Assembly: GCA_963656065.1 (NCBI GenBank)
Contig: CAVKGV010000001.1
Span: forward strand, 337,207-401,206
Length of the DNA stretch: 64,000 bases
Direction: 5' to 3'
From: Hallerella sp963656065
GTDB taxonomy: Bacteria > Fibrobacterota > Fibrobacteria > Fibrobacterales > Fibrobacteraceae
The notes under the pieces are model-generated. The model did no database searches. It had not been told where the DNA came from and saw only the letters and a program-made list of their open reading frames with translations. A program made the position numbers and the translations under genes. This document shows, in pieces, positions 49,892 through 59,214 of this stretch. The stretch's first letter is position 1. Each line of letters begins with the position of its first letter.

Positions 49892-52800
49892 CTACTTCAC
49901 CACGATTTCCGGCGAAGTCGCTTCCAGAAGATAGTTCCATTCCTCGCGGATCCGCTCATATTCCGAAGGGTCCGCGTAAATAGCGAAAGTCATCCACTTG
50001 TAACCGTGGGCGGTCTTTTCAAAATTCACATATTCCGTTTCGCGGGAGAACTTCGGCGCTTCCTGGATTTCGAGGTTTCCGTCCGCGGTCACTTCCAGCT
50101 CGCTTTCGAATTCCGTCTCGTGCGGCATCCGAATCGGCAGGTAACGCGTGCGCACTTTCGGCAGGTGCATGATCGAGCGTTCCCAGATGTTCGGGTAGCG
50201 GCCCTTGAAACCCTCCGAACTTTTCCCGAAATAGTTTTTCGACGAGAAGGTAATGACCAACTTTAACGGTTTGTCAAAATCCGTCACGTTTTCCGTGCGA
50301 ACCCTCGAAATGGAAACATCGGGGACTCCCTGCGCGAGCAGTTCCTGCAAGAGCATTTCCGTCTCCTTCGCGTCGCGACCATAGAGGCGGTTGCGCAGGA
50401 CGCTTGCGAATTTTCCCGTCATACAGAGCGAATCGCGGAATTCCGCCGAGCCGTCCTTTCCGATGTGCAGCCGATGATAGAGAAAGACCTGGTGTTCCTT
50501 TTCGTTTTCGAGGATGGGCGTTACCGCGACATGGCTCGAATCGCCATCAACGACAAGCGCGACCTTTCCTTCCATGTCTAACGGCACAGGACGATCGTTT
50601 CCGCCCTTGTCCGAAGGATCGACCCACATTTCCGGATAGTTTGCGCCTTTCGGGATGTAGAGCATCATGTGGTTGAACTGCTGGATAGAGGGAAGGGATT
50701 CGAATCCCGCCTCGGTCAGATGAATCGCGACAAGCTTGCTCTTCACGCCGATAGCGTCGAGCATTTCTTTGAGAAGCAGACTCTGGTCCTTGCAGTCACC
50801 GCGACGTTCCCGGAGTGTCGTCTCCGCGAGCTGCGGAATCAGGCTGTGCCCGCCAAAGCGAACGTCCCGGTAGCGGATATTTTCCCGCACAAAGCGCACT
50901 TCCGCAAGGATAGCTTCCTTGCCGAGCCTGCTCCCGCGCACTTCAAAAGCCTTTTCCCGAACGGCGATCGCACTTTTAAACTGGTGACGGATCAGGTTCT
51001 CGTATTCGCGTCCCACGTCCGCCCAGGTGCGCTTTCCCGTCAGCAAAAATCCCGCTCCGTAATCCCGGTAGTTCGGCATATAAGGTTCGCGCCGAATCAC
51101 GATCGGATCGTCAATCGTCCATTCTTCGCCGTCCGAATCGTAGCGGTTCGACAGCGGCCCGTATTCCTCGGTCACGAAGCGCGACGTATCCGCATAGATC
51201 TTAAACGACGTCGTGCGCACCGGAACTTCTTCGCTCGCCTCGAAACTCACGAAAGGAATCACACCGTAATTCGCGATGCTTGTCCGGGAAATCTGCAAAT
51301 AGACGAAGTCTCCCGGGGAGAGCTTTTCGAGCGGAAAGTGCGCCGTCTGCATTTCGTTGTCAAGCCCGAGTTCCGTCGCATAGGTGATGTAGGCGCCGGA
51401 GAGCGATACTTTCGCCTTGAGCGCCATCGTTGAATCGTAGATTTCCAGAGCGTTCAAATAAATTCTGTCAAAACCCGGGAGGAAGTCGAACGAAAGTTCC
51501 GAATAAAGCCCCACGCCGCGCGTGTCGAGAATTTCTACCAGTTTCTGGGTTGTCCGCACCCAGGCCTTGTCCTTGTCCGCGCGGAGAGCTTCCCGCGCAT
51601 AATGCACCACCGCCGGGAAATTTTCCGACTTCGCCTTTTCCGCATATTCCCTGTTCACGAGAGAGGCTAAAGCCACGGGGCGCATTTCCACCGGGTCGAT
51701 TTTCTTCTGGAGAGTGCGGTTGTCCGCCTTGCCGAGGAAAGCCTTCGACGCCGAAAGGAAGCTCTTGATGTCTTCATCGTCCGGATGCATCAAAAGCGCA
51801 TGGGACAGGGATTTTTCCGCCTGCACGAAGTTTTTCGAATAGAACTGCGCCTTGCCGCGACTTGTCCACACGCGGTAGTCCGATGTTCCGACCGGAAGAG
51901 TCTCCTCGCTTACGGCAAGCGCTTCGGGATAGCGGCCCATAAAAATCAGGGCGTCCATCAGGGTGAGCCCCAAATCGACGTTTATACCGAAACGCTTTTT
52001 CGTCGCATAGAGAATTTCCACCGCTTCCGCATAGCGGTCCATTCCCATGTAGGTTTTCGCGAGATAGACGCCGAGACGCGCCGACGGCTGCTTGTCGTAA
52101 AGGTTCTGCACCACGGCAAGAGACTGGTTCCTCTGCCCGAGCCCCCACAGCGCATCGGAAAGGTTGATGACATATTCCGGATTGTTCGGCGTATAGCGGA
52201 GCGCCATTTCCGCGTACTTCCGGGCTTCGCCGTAATCCATCATCGCTTCGTACATTTCCCCGAGGATGGAAAGCAGGCGACCGTTTTTCCGCACAAGTTC
52301 CATTTCGCTCAGGAAATGGTTCACGCCCGGACCGTAAAGTTCCTTCATCTGGTACACGAAGCCGCAGTTGATGAGATAGAGAGGCTCGGTCGGATCCATC
52401 CGGTTCGCCTTTTCAAAGTAGGAGAGCGCGACAAGAGGCTGCCCGTCCGCAAGGCGCAGAAGCCCGACCTGGTTCACCACCGCAGCCTGGAATTTCCGGG
52501 ACTTTTCATCGGTCAGATTTTCCGGTTTTTCGAGAAGGGAGACGCCGTCGATGGCGCGTTCGAGAATCTGCGCATATTTTTTGTAGAGGATTCCCTGCGC
52601 CCATCCCGCGACTAGAATTCCGCGTCCACCGTCCCAGAAATAGCGTCCGACATATTTAAAATCGTATCCGTCGATGACACGCTCGCACGTAAAGTTCTGC
52701 ACGAACTTTTCGGCATTGCCTCCGCGGACACGGGTAGTTTCGAGCGAAGGCTCGTCCGGATTCACGCCCAGCCGAATAAGCAGGACCTTGAACAGATCCT

Positions 52801-53683
52801 GAGAACTCACCTCGCCCGGATCCACGATCGTCCCATAGACAAAGAACGCAGTCTCCTCCGACATGTTCGCAAGCACCAGGTCGGGATCGCCGTTCTGCGC
52901 AGCGACGCTTTCCCAGTTGTGCCAGAGGGAATCCTTCGATTCAAACACGTAGCCGAGCGATTTCGATTCGTAACGCGTCACCGTTTCCTTCGAAAATTCC
53001 TTTTCGCGGACGGAATTTTTCAAGTTTTCCGAAAGCGCAAACCCGGCAAAGAACTCTTTCCATTCCTTTTCAAAGCCCGAGCGTTCCACCGTCGAATCCT
53101 GGGCGGAAAGCGAGAGAAAGAAGACGCGGTTCCCCGCCGACGCGACAAAGCCTTCCGAAGAAAGAGAGGATTCCGAAGTGCGCCCCGCCGTTTCGAAAAA
53201 GGCTCCGGTCATTCCCAGTTCTTCCCTTGGCGAAACGCCCGTATAGGAAACGCTCCGAAGGGAAAGCCCGCGCCCCTGCATCTCGGCGCGTGCACGGTCC
53301 ATCACGTCGGGAGATTCCCCGGGCGCAAGGAGGATCGAAAGGATTTCGGCACGGCGTCCCGTCTTCGCATTGAAAAATTCAAGCGGAGCGGTCGCATCCG
53401 AAGGGTCGCTCACCACGTCCCAGTCCTCCCCGGGAAGCCGAAAGGAAAAATCCGCCCGTTCAAAATCGAGAATCCGAGCCGTCGCCTTTTCTTCAAACGA
53501 GACGCCTTCCCGCGAAGCCTTCGCCGAAACGTCGAGAGTCCGAGCATCCCCGCCCGAAGCGCCATCGGAAGAACTTGCCGGTTCGGAAACCCGGACAGGA
53601 ATTTCGGGATGTCCCGCACAGCCAAAGAAAATCGCCGAAAAAGCGGCAAAAAACGCCACGGTAAATTTCATTTTCAACACCAT
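49892..53683 (-). CDS. Large lipoprotein with TPR repeats and a DUF3857/transglutaminase module
   Basis: 1263 residues from the ATG at 53683 (AAGG 4 nt upstream). Signal peptide with lipobox FFGCAG, so probably membrane-anchored. An N-terminal domain of unknown type (about 60-330), TPR helices (about 390-660), then a DUF3857-like beta domain and a transglutaminase-like domain. The triad is visible: Cys about 962 (RRGDCKDQSLLLKEML), His about 1005 (FNHMML) and Asp about 1021 (WVDPSDKG). A final beta-rich domain closes it. DUF3857/transglutaminase proteins of the FCB group are of unknown substrate. Convergent with nothing; divergent from gapA. Confidence 0.88.
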   Translation of the reverse strand: MVLKMKFTVAFFAAFSAIFFGCAGHPEIPVRVSEPASSSDGASGGDARTLDVSAKASREGVSFEEKATARILDFERADFSFRLPGEDWDVVSDPSDATAPLEFFNAKTGRRAEILSILLAPGESPDVMDRARAEMQGRGLSLRSVSYTGVSPREELGMTGAFFETAGRTSESSLSSEGFVASAGNRVFFLSLSAQDSTVERSGFEKEWKEFFAGFALSENLKNSVREKEFSKETVTRYESKSLGYVFESKDSLWHNWESVAAQNGDPDLVLANMSEETAFFVYGTIVDPGEVSSQDLFKVLLIRLGVNPDEPSLETTRVRGGNAEKFVQNFTCERVIDGYDFKYVGRYFWDGGRGILVAGWAQGILYKKYAQILERAIDGVSLLEKPENLTDEKSRKFQAAVVNQVGLLRLADGQPLVALSYFEKANRMDPTEPLYLINCGFVYQMKELYGPGVNHFLSEMELVRKNGRLLSILGEMYEAMMDYGEARKYAEMALRYTPNNPEYVINLSDALWGLGQRNQSLAVVQNLYDKQPSARLGVYLAKTYMGMDRYAEAVEILYATKKRFGINVDLGLTLMDALIFMGRYPEALAVSEETLPVGTSDYRVWTSRGKAQFYSKNFVQAEKSLSHALLMHPDDEDIKSFLSASKAFLGKADNRTLQKKIDPVEMRPVALASLVNREYAEKAKSENFPAVVHYAREALRADKDKAWVRTTQKLVEILDTRGVGLYSELSFDFLPGFDRIYLNALEIYDSTMALKAKVSLSGAYITYATELGLDNEMQTAHFPLEKLSPGDFVYLQISRTSIANYGVIPFVSFEASEEVPVRTTSFKIYADTSRFVTEEYGPLSNRYDSDGEEWTIDDPIVIRREPYMPNYRDYGAGFLLTGKRTWADVGREYENLIRHQFKSAIAVREKAFEVRGSRLGKEAILAEVRFVRENIRYRDVRFGGHSLIPQLAETTLRERRGDCKDQSLLLKEMLDAIGVKSKLVAIHLTEAGFESLPSIQQFNHMMLYIPKGANYPEMWVDPSDKGGNDRPVPLDMEGKVALVVDGDSSHVAVTPILENEKEHQVFLYHRLHIGKDGSAEFRDSLCMTGKFASVLRNRLYGRDAKETEMLLQELLAQGVPDVSISRVRTENVTDFDKPLKLVITFSSKNYFGKSSEGFKGRYPNIWERSIMHLPKVRTRYLPIRMPHETEFESELEVTADGNLEIQEAPKFSRETEYVNFEKTAHGYKWMTFAIYADPSEYERIREEWNYLLEATSPEIVVK

Positions 53684-53813
53684 TTTTCCTTGTAAGATAT
53701 AAAAAAGCGAGTTTTCGACCTCGCCACGCAAGCGAATTTTAGTAAATTTCAGTCAGCTAAAATCCCCCGCTTGCGGGAGATGGCAGATTCACAATCAAAC
53801 AAAGGATCCTAAA

Positions 53814-54815
53814 ATGGCTCTTAAACTCGGTATCAATGGTTTCGGCCGTATCGGTCGTATGGTCTTCCGCGCCGCTGTGGAAAACTTCTCCAAGGACATC
53901 ACCGTTGTCGGTATCAACGACCTTCTCGACGTTGACTACCTCGCCTACATGCTGAAGTATGATTCCGTGCACGGCAAGTTCAACCACGACATCAAGACGG
54001 AAGGCAACTTCCTCATCGTCGATGGCAACAAGATTCAGGTGTTCGCGGAAAAGGATCCGACCAACATTACTTGGGGAGCCCTCAATGTGGATGTCGTCGT
54101 TGAATCTACCGGTTTCTTCCTCACCGACGAACTCGCCCGCGCCCACATCAAGGCCGGTGCGAAGAAGGTCATCATGTCCGCTCCGTCGAAGGATGCGACT
54201 CCGATGTTCGTCTATGGCGTAAACGACAAGACATATGCCGGCCAGGACATCATCTCCAACGCTTCCTGCACCACGAACTGCCTCGCTCCGATTTCCAAGG
54301 TCCTGAACGACAAGTTCGGCATCAAGCGCGGTCTCATGACCACCGTCCACGCTGCTACCGCTACGCAGAAGACCGTTGACGGCCCGTCCAAGAAGGACTG
54401 GCGCGGTGGCCGCGGCATCCTCGAAAACATCATCCCGTCCTCCACGGGTGCTGCAAAGGCTGTGGGCAAGGTTCTCCCGATGCTCAACGGCAAGCTCACC
54501 GGCATGTCGCTCCGCGTCCCGACTTCCGACGTTTCCTTCGTTGACCTGACCGCCGAACTCGAAAAGCCGGCTACCTACGAAGCGATCTGCGCCGCGATGA
54601 AGGAAGCTTCCGAAGGCGAACTCAAGGGCATCCTCGGCTACACCGACGAAGCCGTTGTCTCCACCGACTTCCGCAACGACGCTCACACTTCCATCTTCGA
54701 CGTCAAGGCTGGCATCCAGCTCGACCCGACCTTCGTGAAGGTTTGCGCCTGGTATGATAACGAATGGGGCTACAGCAACAAGGTTTGCGAAATGGCCCGC
54801 GTCATCACCAAGTAA
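53814..54815 (+). CDS. gapA: Glyceraldehyde-3-phosphate dehydrogenase
   Basis: Central glycolytic enzyme. It has 333 residues; NAD fold GINGFGRIGRMVFRA, Asp36 in INDLLD (NAD preference), catalytic Cys152 in SNASCTTNCLAP and His179 in TTVHAATATQ, and the C-terminal WYDNEWGYSN. Codon choice is noticeably more biased than in the neighbours (GGT, GCT, CTC, AAG), consistent with high expression. AAAGGA precedes the ATG, and a CCCGC-TT-GCGGG hairpin sits in the leader (about 53767-53778). A strong terminator follows. Confidence 0.98.
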   Translation: MALKLGINGFGRIGRMVFRAAVENFSKDITVVGINDLLDVDYLAYMLKYDSVHGKFNHDIKTEGNFLIVDGNKIQVFAEKDPTNITWGALNVDVVVESTGFFLTDELARAHIKAGAKKVIMSAPSKDATPMFVYGVNDKTYAGQDIISNASCTTNCLAPISKVLNDKFGIKRGLMTTVHAATATQKTVDGPSKKDWRGGRGILENIIPSSTGAAKAVGKVLPMLNGKLTGMSLRVPTSDVSFVDLTAELEKPATYEAICAAMKEASEGELKGILGYTDEAVVSTDFRNDAHTSIFDVKAGIQLDPTFVKVCAWYDNEWGYSNKVCEMARVITK

Positions 54816-54847
54816 TTTCTAGGCTTCTTTCCGAAGTTTAAAAATTC

Positions 54848-54885
54848 AAAAGGAAAGCTCCGCAAATGCGGAGCTTTCCTTTTTT
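54848..54885. terminator. Bidirectional terminator after gapA
   Basis: Seventeen-pair perfect stem (AAAAGGAAAGCTCCGCA and its complement) around an AA loop; T-run downstream of gapA and A-run serving the convergent lipoprotein gene. Confidence 0.95.
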
Positions 54886-54898
54886 GCAATAGACATTT

Positions 54899-55960
54899 CT
54901 AGTTCAAACCGGAAAGTTTTCCGGCGATTCTTTCCATGCGTTTCCAGTTCGCTTTGCGAATCGACGCCCGGTCTTGTTTTTTATACAAGATTTCATAATA
55001 CCTTTCATCAACAACTTTAGCCCCAAAGCCGAATGCGGCATTCAGACATTCAAAGAATTCATCCGAATTGTCTTTATAGTAACGGTACGCATAGGTAAAC
55101 GAAGTATCCGAAGTTGCATATCCCTCCAAGTCTAAATAATCGGCATTTTCCACCGAGCAAAGATTTTCGGAAACATCGGTTCTCGCAAACAAAAGCGAAC
55201 AGGTCTTGTCATCGACCTGGACATTCGCCGTATAGGAAAGATCATTATAATCGTTGCCCTTCACATCGACAAATTCGACAGAAACGTTCTTGCTATCGAA
55301 AACGAAAGAAATTTTGGACTTGCTTTGGGATTTCACTTCAATGCCAAGCTCCTTAAGCTTTTCAGCCGAAACCGTATCCGAAACAAAGACATCGCGCGGT
55401 TCAACGGAAAAGCTCTTTTCGTCCAGTCCCGTATAGAAGAGCGTCATCCAGGCGGAATTCGTATAGTCGTCAGGCAGGGAATATACGACTTTCGACTCCA
55501 CAAAATCCTTGTGAATCGTAATCTGGTGATAGGAAGAAAACAGGCCGTACAGGTTTTCAGAATCAAAGCAATCGATTTCATCGTCACGGGCAACATATTC
55601 GCAATTTTCGAGGCCTTTCCATGTTCCGTAGAGCGAATTCGCCTTGCCGCCGACAAAGACGCTGCCGTAATCTGTTTCTTCGAAAAGCACGAGCGTATCA
55701 CCTTTAAAAAGATAATGGATATCGAATGTATCTAAATCCGTCTCCAGGCTTCTTTTCCAGTCGAAACGGTTTCCGACGGAATCATAGACGCAGAAATCGT
55801 ACGAATAGTTCACATACGAAGTAATCGTCTGGCTTGATTCGTCGATGGAAATTTTCGTTTTCGATACATCGGATGCGGGACCGCTCGAAGAATCGCTTCC
55901 GCAGGAAGCTAGGATTATCATACAGACAACGCCCGCTATGCAACAGAAAGATTTCATCAT
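54899..55960 (-). CDS. Lipoprotein of unknown function
   Basis: 353 residues; signal peptide with lipobox ILASC at Cys20 (LASCGSDSSSG), a Ser/Gly-rich linker, then a mostly beta domain rich in Asp, Tyr and Ser. AAGGAG precedes the ATG. Many paired cysteines could form disulphides. No family is recognised. It faces the gapA terminator and shares it. Confidence 0.75.
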   Translation of the reverse strand: MMKSFCCIAGVVCMIILASCGSDSSSGPASDVSKTKISIDESSQTITSYVNYSYDFCVYDSVGNRFDWKRSLETDLDTFDIHYLFKGDTLVLFEETDYGSVFVGGKANSLYGTWKGLENCEYVARDDEIDCFDSENLYGLFSSYHQITIHKDFVESKVVYSLPDDYTNSAWMTLFYTGLDEKSFSVEPRDVFVSDTVSAEKLKELGIEVKSQSKSKISFVFDSKNVSVEFVDVKGNDYNDLSYTANVQVDDKTCSLLFARTDVSENLCSVENADYLDLEGYATSDTSFTYAYRYYKDNSDEFFECLNAAFGFGAKVVDERYYEILYKKQDRASIRKANWKRMERIAGKLSGLN

Positions 55961-56024
55961 AGTAAGTACTCCTTAAAAGAAAACTTTTCAAAAGATAACA
56001 TTTAAATTTGCAAAATCCGATTTC

Positions 56025-56030
56025 TATATT
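56025..56030 (+). promoter_or_regulatory. TATATT hexamer before the EamA gene at 56038
   Basis: Seven nucleotides before the ATG; no Shine-Dalgarno. Confidence 0.5.
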
Positions 56031-56037
56031 TGGATTT

Positions 56038-56916
56038 ATGCAGTCTCAACATCGCGGTTTTCTGTATGGCGCACTTGCCGCCATCTGCTACGGAACAAAT
56101 CCCCTCGGAGCGCTCTACCTCTACAAGACGGGATTCACACCCGGATCCGTTCTCTTTTACCGGTTCGCCGGGGCTTCGATTCTGAGCGCGCTTTTCATCG
56201 TGTTTCTCCGAAAGGATTTCCGCGTTCCAAGGGAAAACGTTCCCTACATCGGCTTTCTGGGATTTCTCTTTGCCGCGTCCGCGCTCTGTCTCTATCTGAG
56301 TTTTCTCTTCATGGATGCGGGCGTCGCCTCGACAATCCTTTTTTCCTACCCTATCATGGTTGCCGTCTTCATGGTGATTTTTTTCAAGGAAAAGTTGCAG
56401 AAAAAAACCGTCGTTTCGATTCTTCTCGCCATTTCGGGCGTTCTTCTCCTGATGCGCACTGGCGACGGTTCCGTGCTGAGCCCTGCGGGAATCACGCTCG
56501 TATTCTTTTCCTCTCTCACCTATGCGACTTATATCGTCATCGCCGCCCGGATGCCGAAGCCCATCGGCGCCCTGAAAATGAACATGTACATTTTTGCCGT
56601 GTGCGCCCTTTGCCTCTTCGCCTATTCGCTCTGCGCACCGGGACATTCCATCCATCCCGTCAAGAATTTGCACGAACTTGCCTGGCTTTTCCAGCTTGCG
56701 TTTATGCCTTCGCTTCTCTCGCTAATCTTTATGCAAAAGGCCCTGCGCACGATCGGTTCGACGCCGACCGCAATTTTGGGCGCCCTGGAGCCTTTGACGG
56801 CGGTTTGCATCGGCGTAGGAGTTTTCCATGAAGCGCTTTCCGTGCGGCTCGTCGCCGGCATCGTCCTCATCCTTTGCAGCGTGACTCTTTTGGCGCTGCG
56901 GCGGAACAAGGTTTAA
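56038..56916 (+). CDS. EamA/DMT-family transporter
   Basis: 292 residues with ten predicted helices in two repeats (GFLYGALAAICYGTNPLGA begins repeat 1; FMQKALRTIGSTPTAILGALEPLTAV is the typical end of repeat 2). A different subfamily from the EamA gene at 42716. Substrate unknown. It is followed after 17 bp by the UbiA gene, which may be cotranscribed. Confidence 0.88.
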   Translation: MQSQHRGFLYGALAAICYGTNPLGALYLYKTGFTPGSVLFYRFAGASILSALFIVFLRKDFRVPRENVPYIGFLGFLFAASALCLYLSFLFMDAGVASTILFSYPIMVAVFMVIFFKEKLQKKTVVSILLAISGVLLLMRTGDGSVLSPAGITLVFFSSLTYATYIVIAARMPKPIGALKMNMYIFAVCALCLFAYSLCAPGHSIHPVKNLHELAWLFQLAFMPSLLSLIFMQKALRTIGSTPTAILGALEPLTAVCIGVGVFHEALSVRLVAGIVLILCSVTLLALRRNKV

Positions 56917-56933
56917 AACCGCGAAAGGGTGAA

Positions 56934-57758
56934 ATGCGTTCCGTTGTCGAAATGTCGCGCCCGGGGAACATCTTCATCGCCCTTCTCACGCTTGTTGTCG
57001 GCTATGCGATTTCCGGGGGGAATGTTTCGTCCGCACTTCTCGCTGCGGATATGGTCGCCTTTGCGTTCGCCATCGCTTTCGGCAACGTCCTGAACGACAT
57101 TTTCGATATTTCCATCGACCGGATAAGCCATCCGGAGCGTCCGTTGCCTTCCGGGAAAATTTCCATTTTCACCGCGATTTCTTTCTGTGGCGCAAGCCTC
57201 GTTCTCGCCTTGCTCCCCGCAATGTTTTCAAGCGTCAGAGCCGGTTTCCACGTTTCCTTTTATGCTGCGCTTTTCATCGCCCTTTTTCTTTACGATCGTT
57301 TTTTAAAAAGGATTCCGCTTTTAAAAAACATAACAGTCGCCGCTCTCTGCACGACGCCGCTTGTCCGGGTCGCCTTTTATCCCGAAGCGAACAGCCGCCC
57401 GCTTTTCGTCGCCATCGGCTTTGCCTTTCTCCTCACGCTCGTACGCGAGATTATCAAGGATCTCGAAGACATGGACGGGGACAGGAATGCGCACATCGTC
57501 ACCTTCCCGAGTCTCGCCGGAAAATTTCCCGCCCAGATTCTCGCCTCGTCGCTTTTTCTCGTCACTTTTTTTTCTCTTCCCCTTCCGGTTTTCCTCTCCT
57601 GGCTTCCCGGGACCTTTCTCCTCGCCGCCGTTCCCTTTTTTCCGCTCTGCCTCTGCGTCTTGCGCGAAACGGCCCGCGGAAATTTCCGGAAGGCCCAAAA
57701 ATTTACCAAGGCGGCCATGCTGGTCGGGCTAATCGCTCTGGTCGCGACAAGCCTCTGA
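56934..57758 (+). CDS. UbiA-family prenyltransferase, DGGGP-synthase-like
   Basis: 274 residues from the ATG at 56934 (AAGGG upstream). Eight to nine helices. The first Asp-rich motif is NDIFDISIDRISHPERPLPSG, split here over conserved blocks NDxxDxxxD and RPLPSG; the second is REIIKDLEDMDGD. The form of the first motif is closest to (S)-2,3-di-O-geranylgeranylglyceryl phosphate synthases and related enzymes, and such genes are common in Bacteroidota too. It could make ether lipid precursors or prenylate a quinone ring. Confidence 0.85.
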   Translation: MRSVVEMSRPGNIFIALLTLVVGYAISGGNVSSALLAADMVAFAFAIAFGNVLNDIFDISIDRISHPERPLPSGKISIFTAISFCGASLVLALLPAMFSSVRAGFHVSFYAALFIALFLYDRFLKRIPLLKNITVAALCTTPLVRVAFYPEANSRPLFVAIGFAFLLTLVREIIKDLEDMDGDRNAHIVTFPSLAGKFPAQILASSLFLVTFFSLPLPVFLSWLPGTFLLAAVPFFPLCLCVLRETARGNFRKAQKFTKAAMLVGLIALVATSL

Positions 57759-57818
57759 CCGAACCGCGCCGTCCCCCACTTTTTTACTAGATTTTAAGTC
57801 CACATCAAAGAGGCTTTC

Positions 57819-59204
57819 ATGCTGGATGAACTTCACGAAGAATGCGGCGTCATCGGAATCTACAACGGTGAAAATGTCGCCCGCAACGTTGCCATGGGAC
57901 TTTACGCCCTGCAGCACCGCGGTCAGGAAAGTGCGGGTTTCGCCATTACGAACGGAGAAAAAGTCCGGGTCCGCAAATCGATGGGACTCGTATCGACCCT
58001 TCTCCGCGAATACAATGTCGATGATCTTCAAGGCTTTGCCGGAATCGGGCACGTCCGCTACAGCACGACCGGTTCGAGCACGCTCGCAAACGCCCAGCCG
58101 ATTCTCGTGAGCTGCAAATGGGGACAGCTCGCCATCGTCCACAACGGGAACCTGACGAACGCCGCGGAACTTCGCGCCGAAATGGAAGAGGCGGGGCACA
58201 TTTTCCAGACGACATCCGATTCGGAAATCCTTCTCCATGAAATTGCCCGGACGCAGGCCCCGAACCTCCGGGAAGCCATCAAGAAATCCGTGTCAAAGCT
58301 CACGGGATGCTTCTGCATGATAATCCTCACAAAGGATTCAATGTTCGTCGCCCGAGACGGCTACGCCTTCCGTCCGCTGTCGATTGCCAGACTCGGCAAC
58401 AGCTGGTGCGTCGCCAGCGAAACATGCGCATTCGACTTGCTCGGCGCAAACTACGTCCGGGACATCCAGCCCGGCGAACTCTTGACGATAACCAAGGACG
58501 GTCTCCATTCCGAGACGTTCTGCACCAAGGGACGCCGCGCGCACTGCATCTTCGAATACATCTATTTTGCACGCCCCGATTCCAAGATTTTCGAACAGAG
58601 CTGCGACAAGGTCCGCCGCAAGATGGGAAAGCAGCTCGCCCGCGAATGTCCCGTCGAAGCGGACATCATCATCCCAGTTCCCGATTCCTCGACGACCGCC
58701 GCTTTGGGATACGCCCGCGCATCGGGCATCAAGTTTGAAATCGGGCTGCTCCGTAACCATTACGTCGGACGGACGTTCATCGACCCGACCCAGAATGTCC
58801 GCGCCCAAAAAGTGCGGCTCAAGTTCAACCCGATCGAAGGCGTCCTCAAGAACAGGAAAGTCTGCGTCGTTGACGACTCCATCGTCCGCGGCACGACGCT
58901 CAAGATTCTATCGAAGATGCTCCGCGATGCAGGCGCGACCGAAGTCCATATCCGCATCGCATCGCCTCCCGTCGCACACGCCTGTTTCTTCGGGATGGAC
59001 TTCCCGAACGCCGGCGATCTCGCCGCGAGCAGCATGTCCCCGGAAGAAATCGCCAAGATGCTCGGCGTCGAAAGCCTCGGCTACCTGAGCATCCAGGGAA
59101 TGAAAGAATGCACCGGCGCCCCCGAAGAATACTGCGCGGCATGTTTCGACGGCGAATACCCGGAATACATCGGCAAGGACTCCGGCAAGTACAGCTGCGG
59201 GTAA
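57819..59204 (+). CDS. purF: Amidophosphoribosyltransferase
   Basis: First step of purine synthesis. It has 461 residues including an 8-residue propeptide that is cleaved to expose the nucleophile Cys9 (EE-CGVIGI). The glutamine domain has HRGQESAG and GHVRYSTTG; the PRTase domain has VVDDSIVRGTT. Cysteines in ARECPVEAD, HACFFGMD and YCAACFDGEYP fit the Fe-S form found in Bacillus. AGAGG precedes the ATG. Stands 10 bp from azlC. Confidence 0.97.
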   Translation: MLDELHEECGVIGIYNGENVARNVAMGLYALQHRGQESAGFAITNGEKVRVRKSMGLVSTLLREYNVDDLQGFAGIGHVRYSTTGSSTLANAQPILVSCKWGQLAIVHNGNLTNAAELRAEMEEAGHIFQTTSDSEILLHEIARTQAPNLREAIKKSVSKLTGCFCMIILTKDSMFVARDGYAFRPLSIARLGNSWCVASETCAFDLLGANYVRDIQPGELLTITKDGLHSETFCTKGRRAHCIFEYIYFARPDSKIFEQSCDKVRRKMGKQLARECPVEADIIIPVPDSSTTAALGYARASGIKFEIGLLRNHYVGRTFIDPTQNVRAQKVRLKFNPIEGVLKNRKVCVVDDSIVRGTTLKILSKMLRDAGATEVHIRIASPPVAHACFFGMDFPNAGDLAASSMSPEEIAKMLGVESLGYLSIQGMKECTGAPEEYCAACFDGEYPEYIGKDSGKYSCG

Positions 59205-59207
59205 CTT
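59202..59207 (+). promoter_or_regulatory. TAACTT hexamer before azlC
   Basis: Seven nucleotides before the GTG at 59215 and overlapping the purF stop codon. Confidence 0.3.
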
Positions 59208-59214
59208 TCGTACC

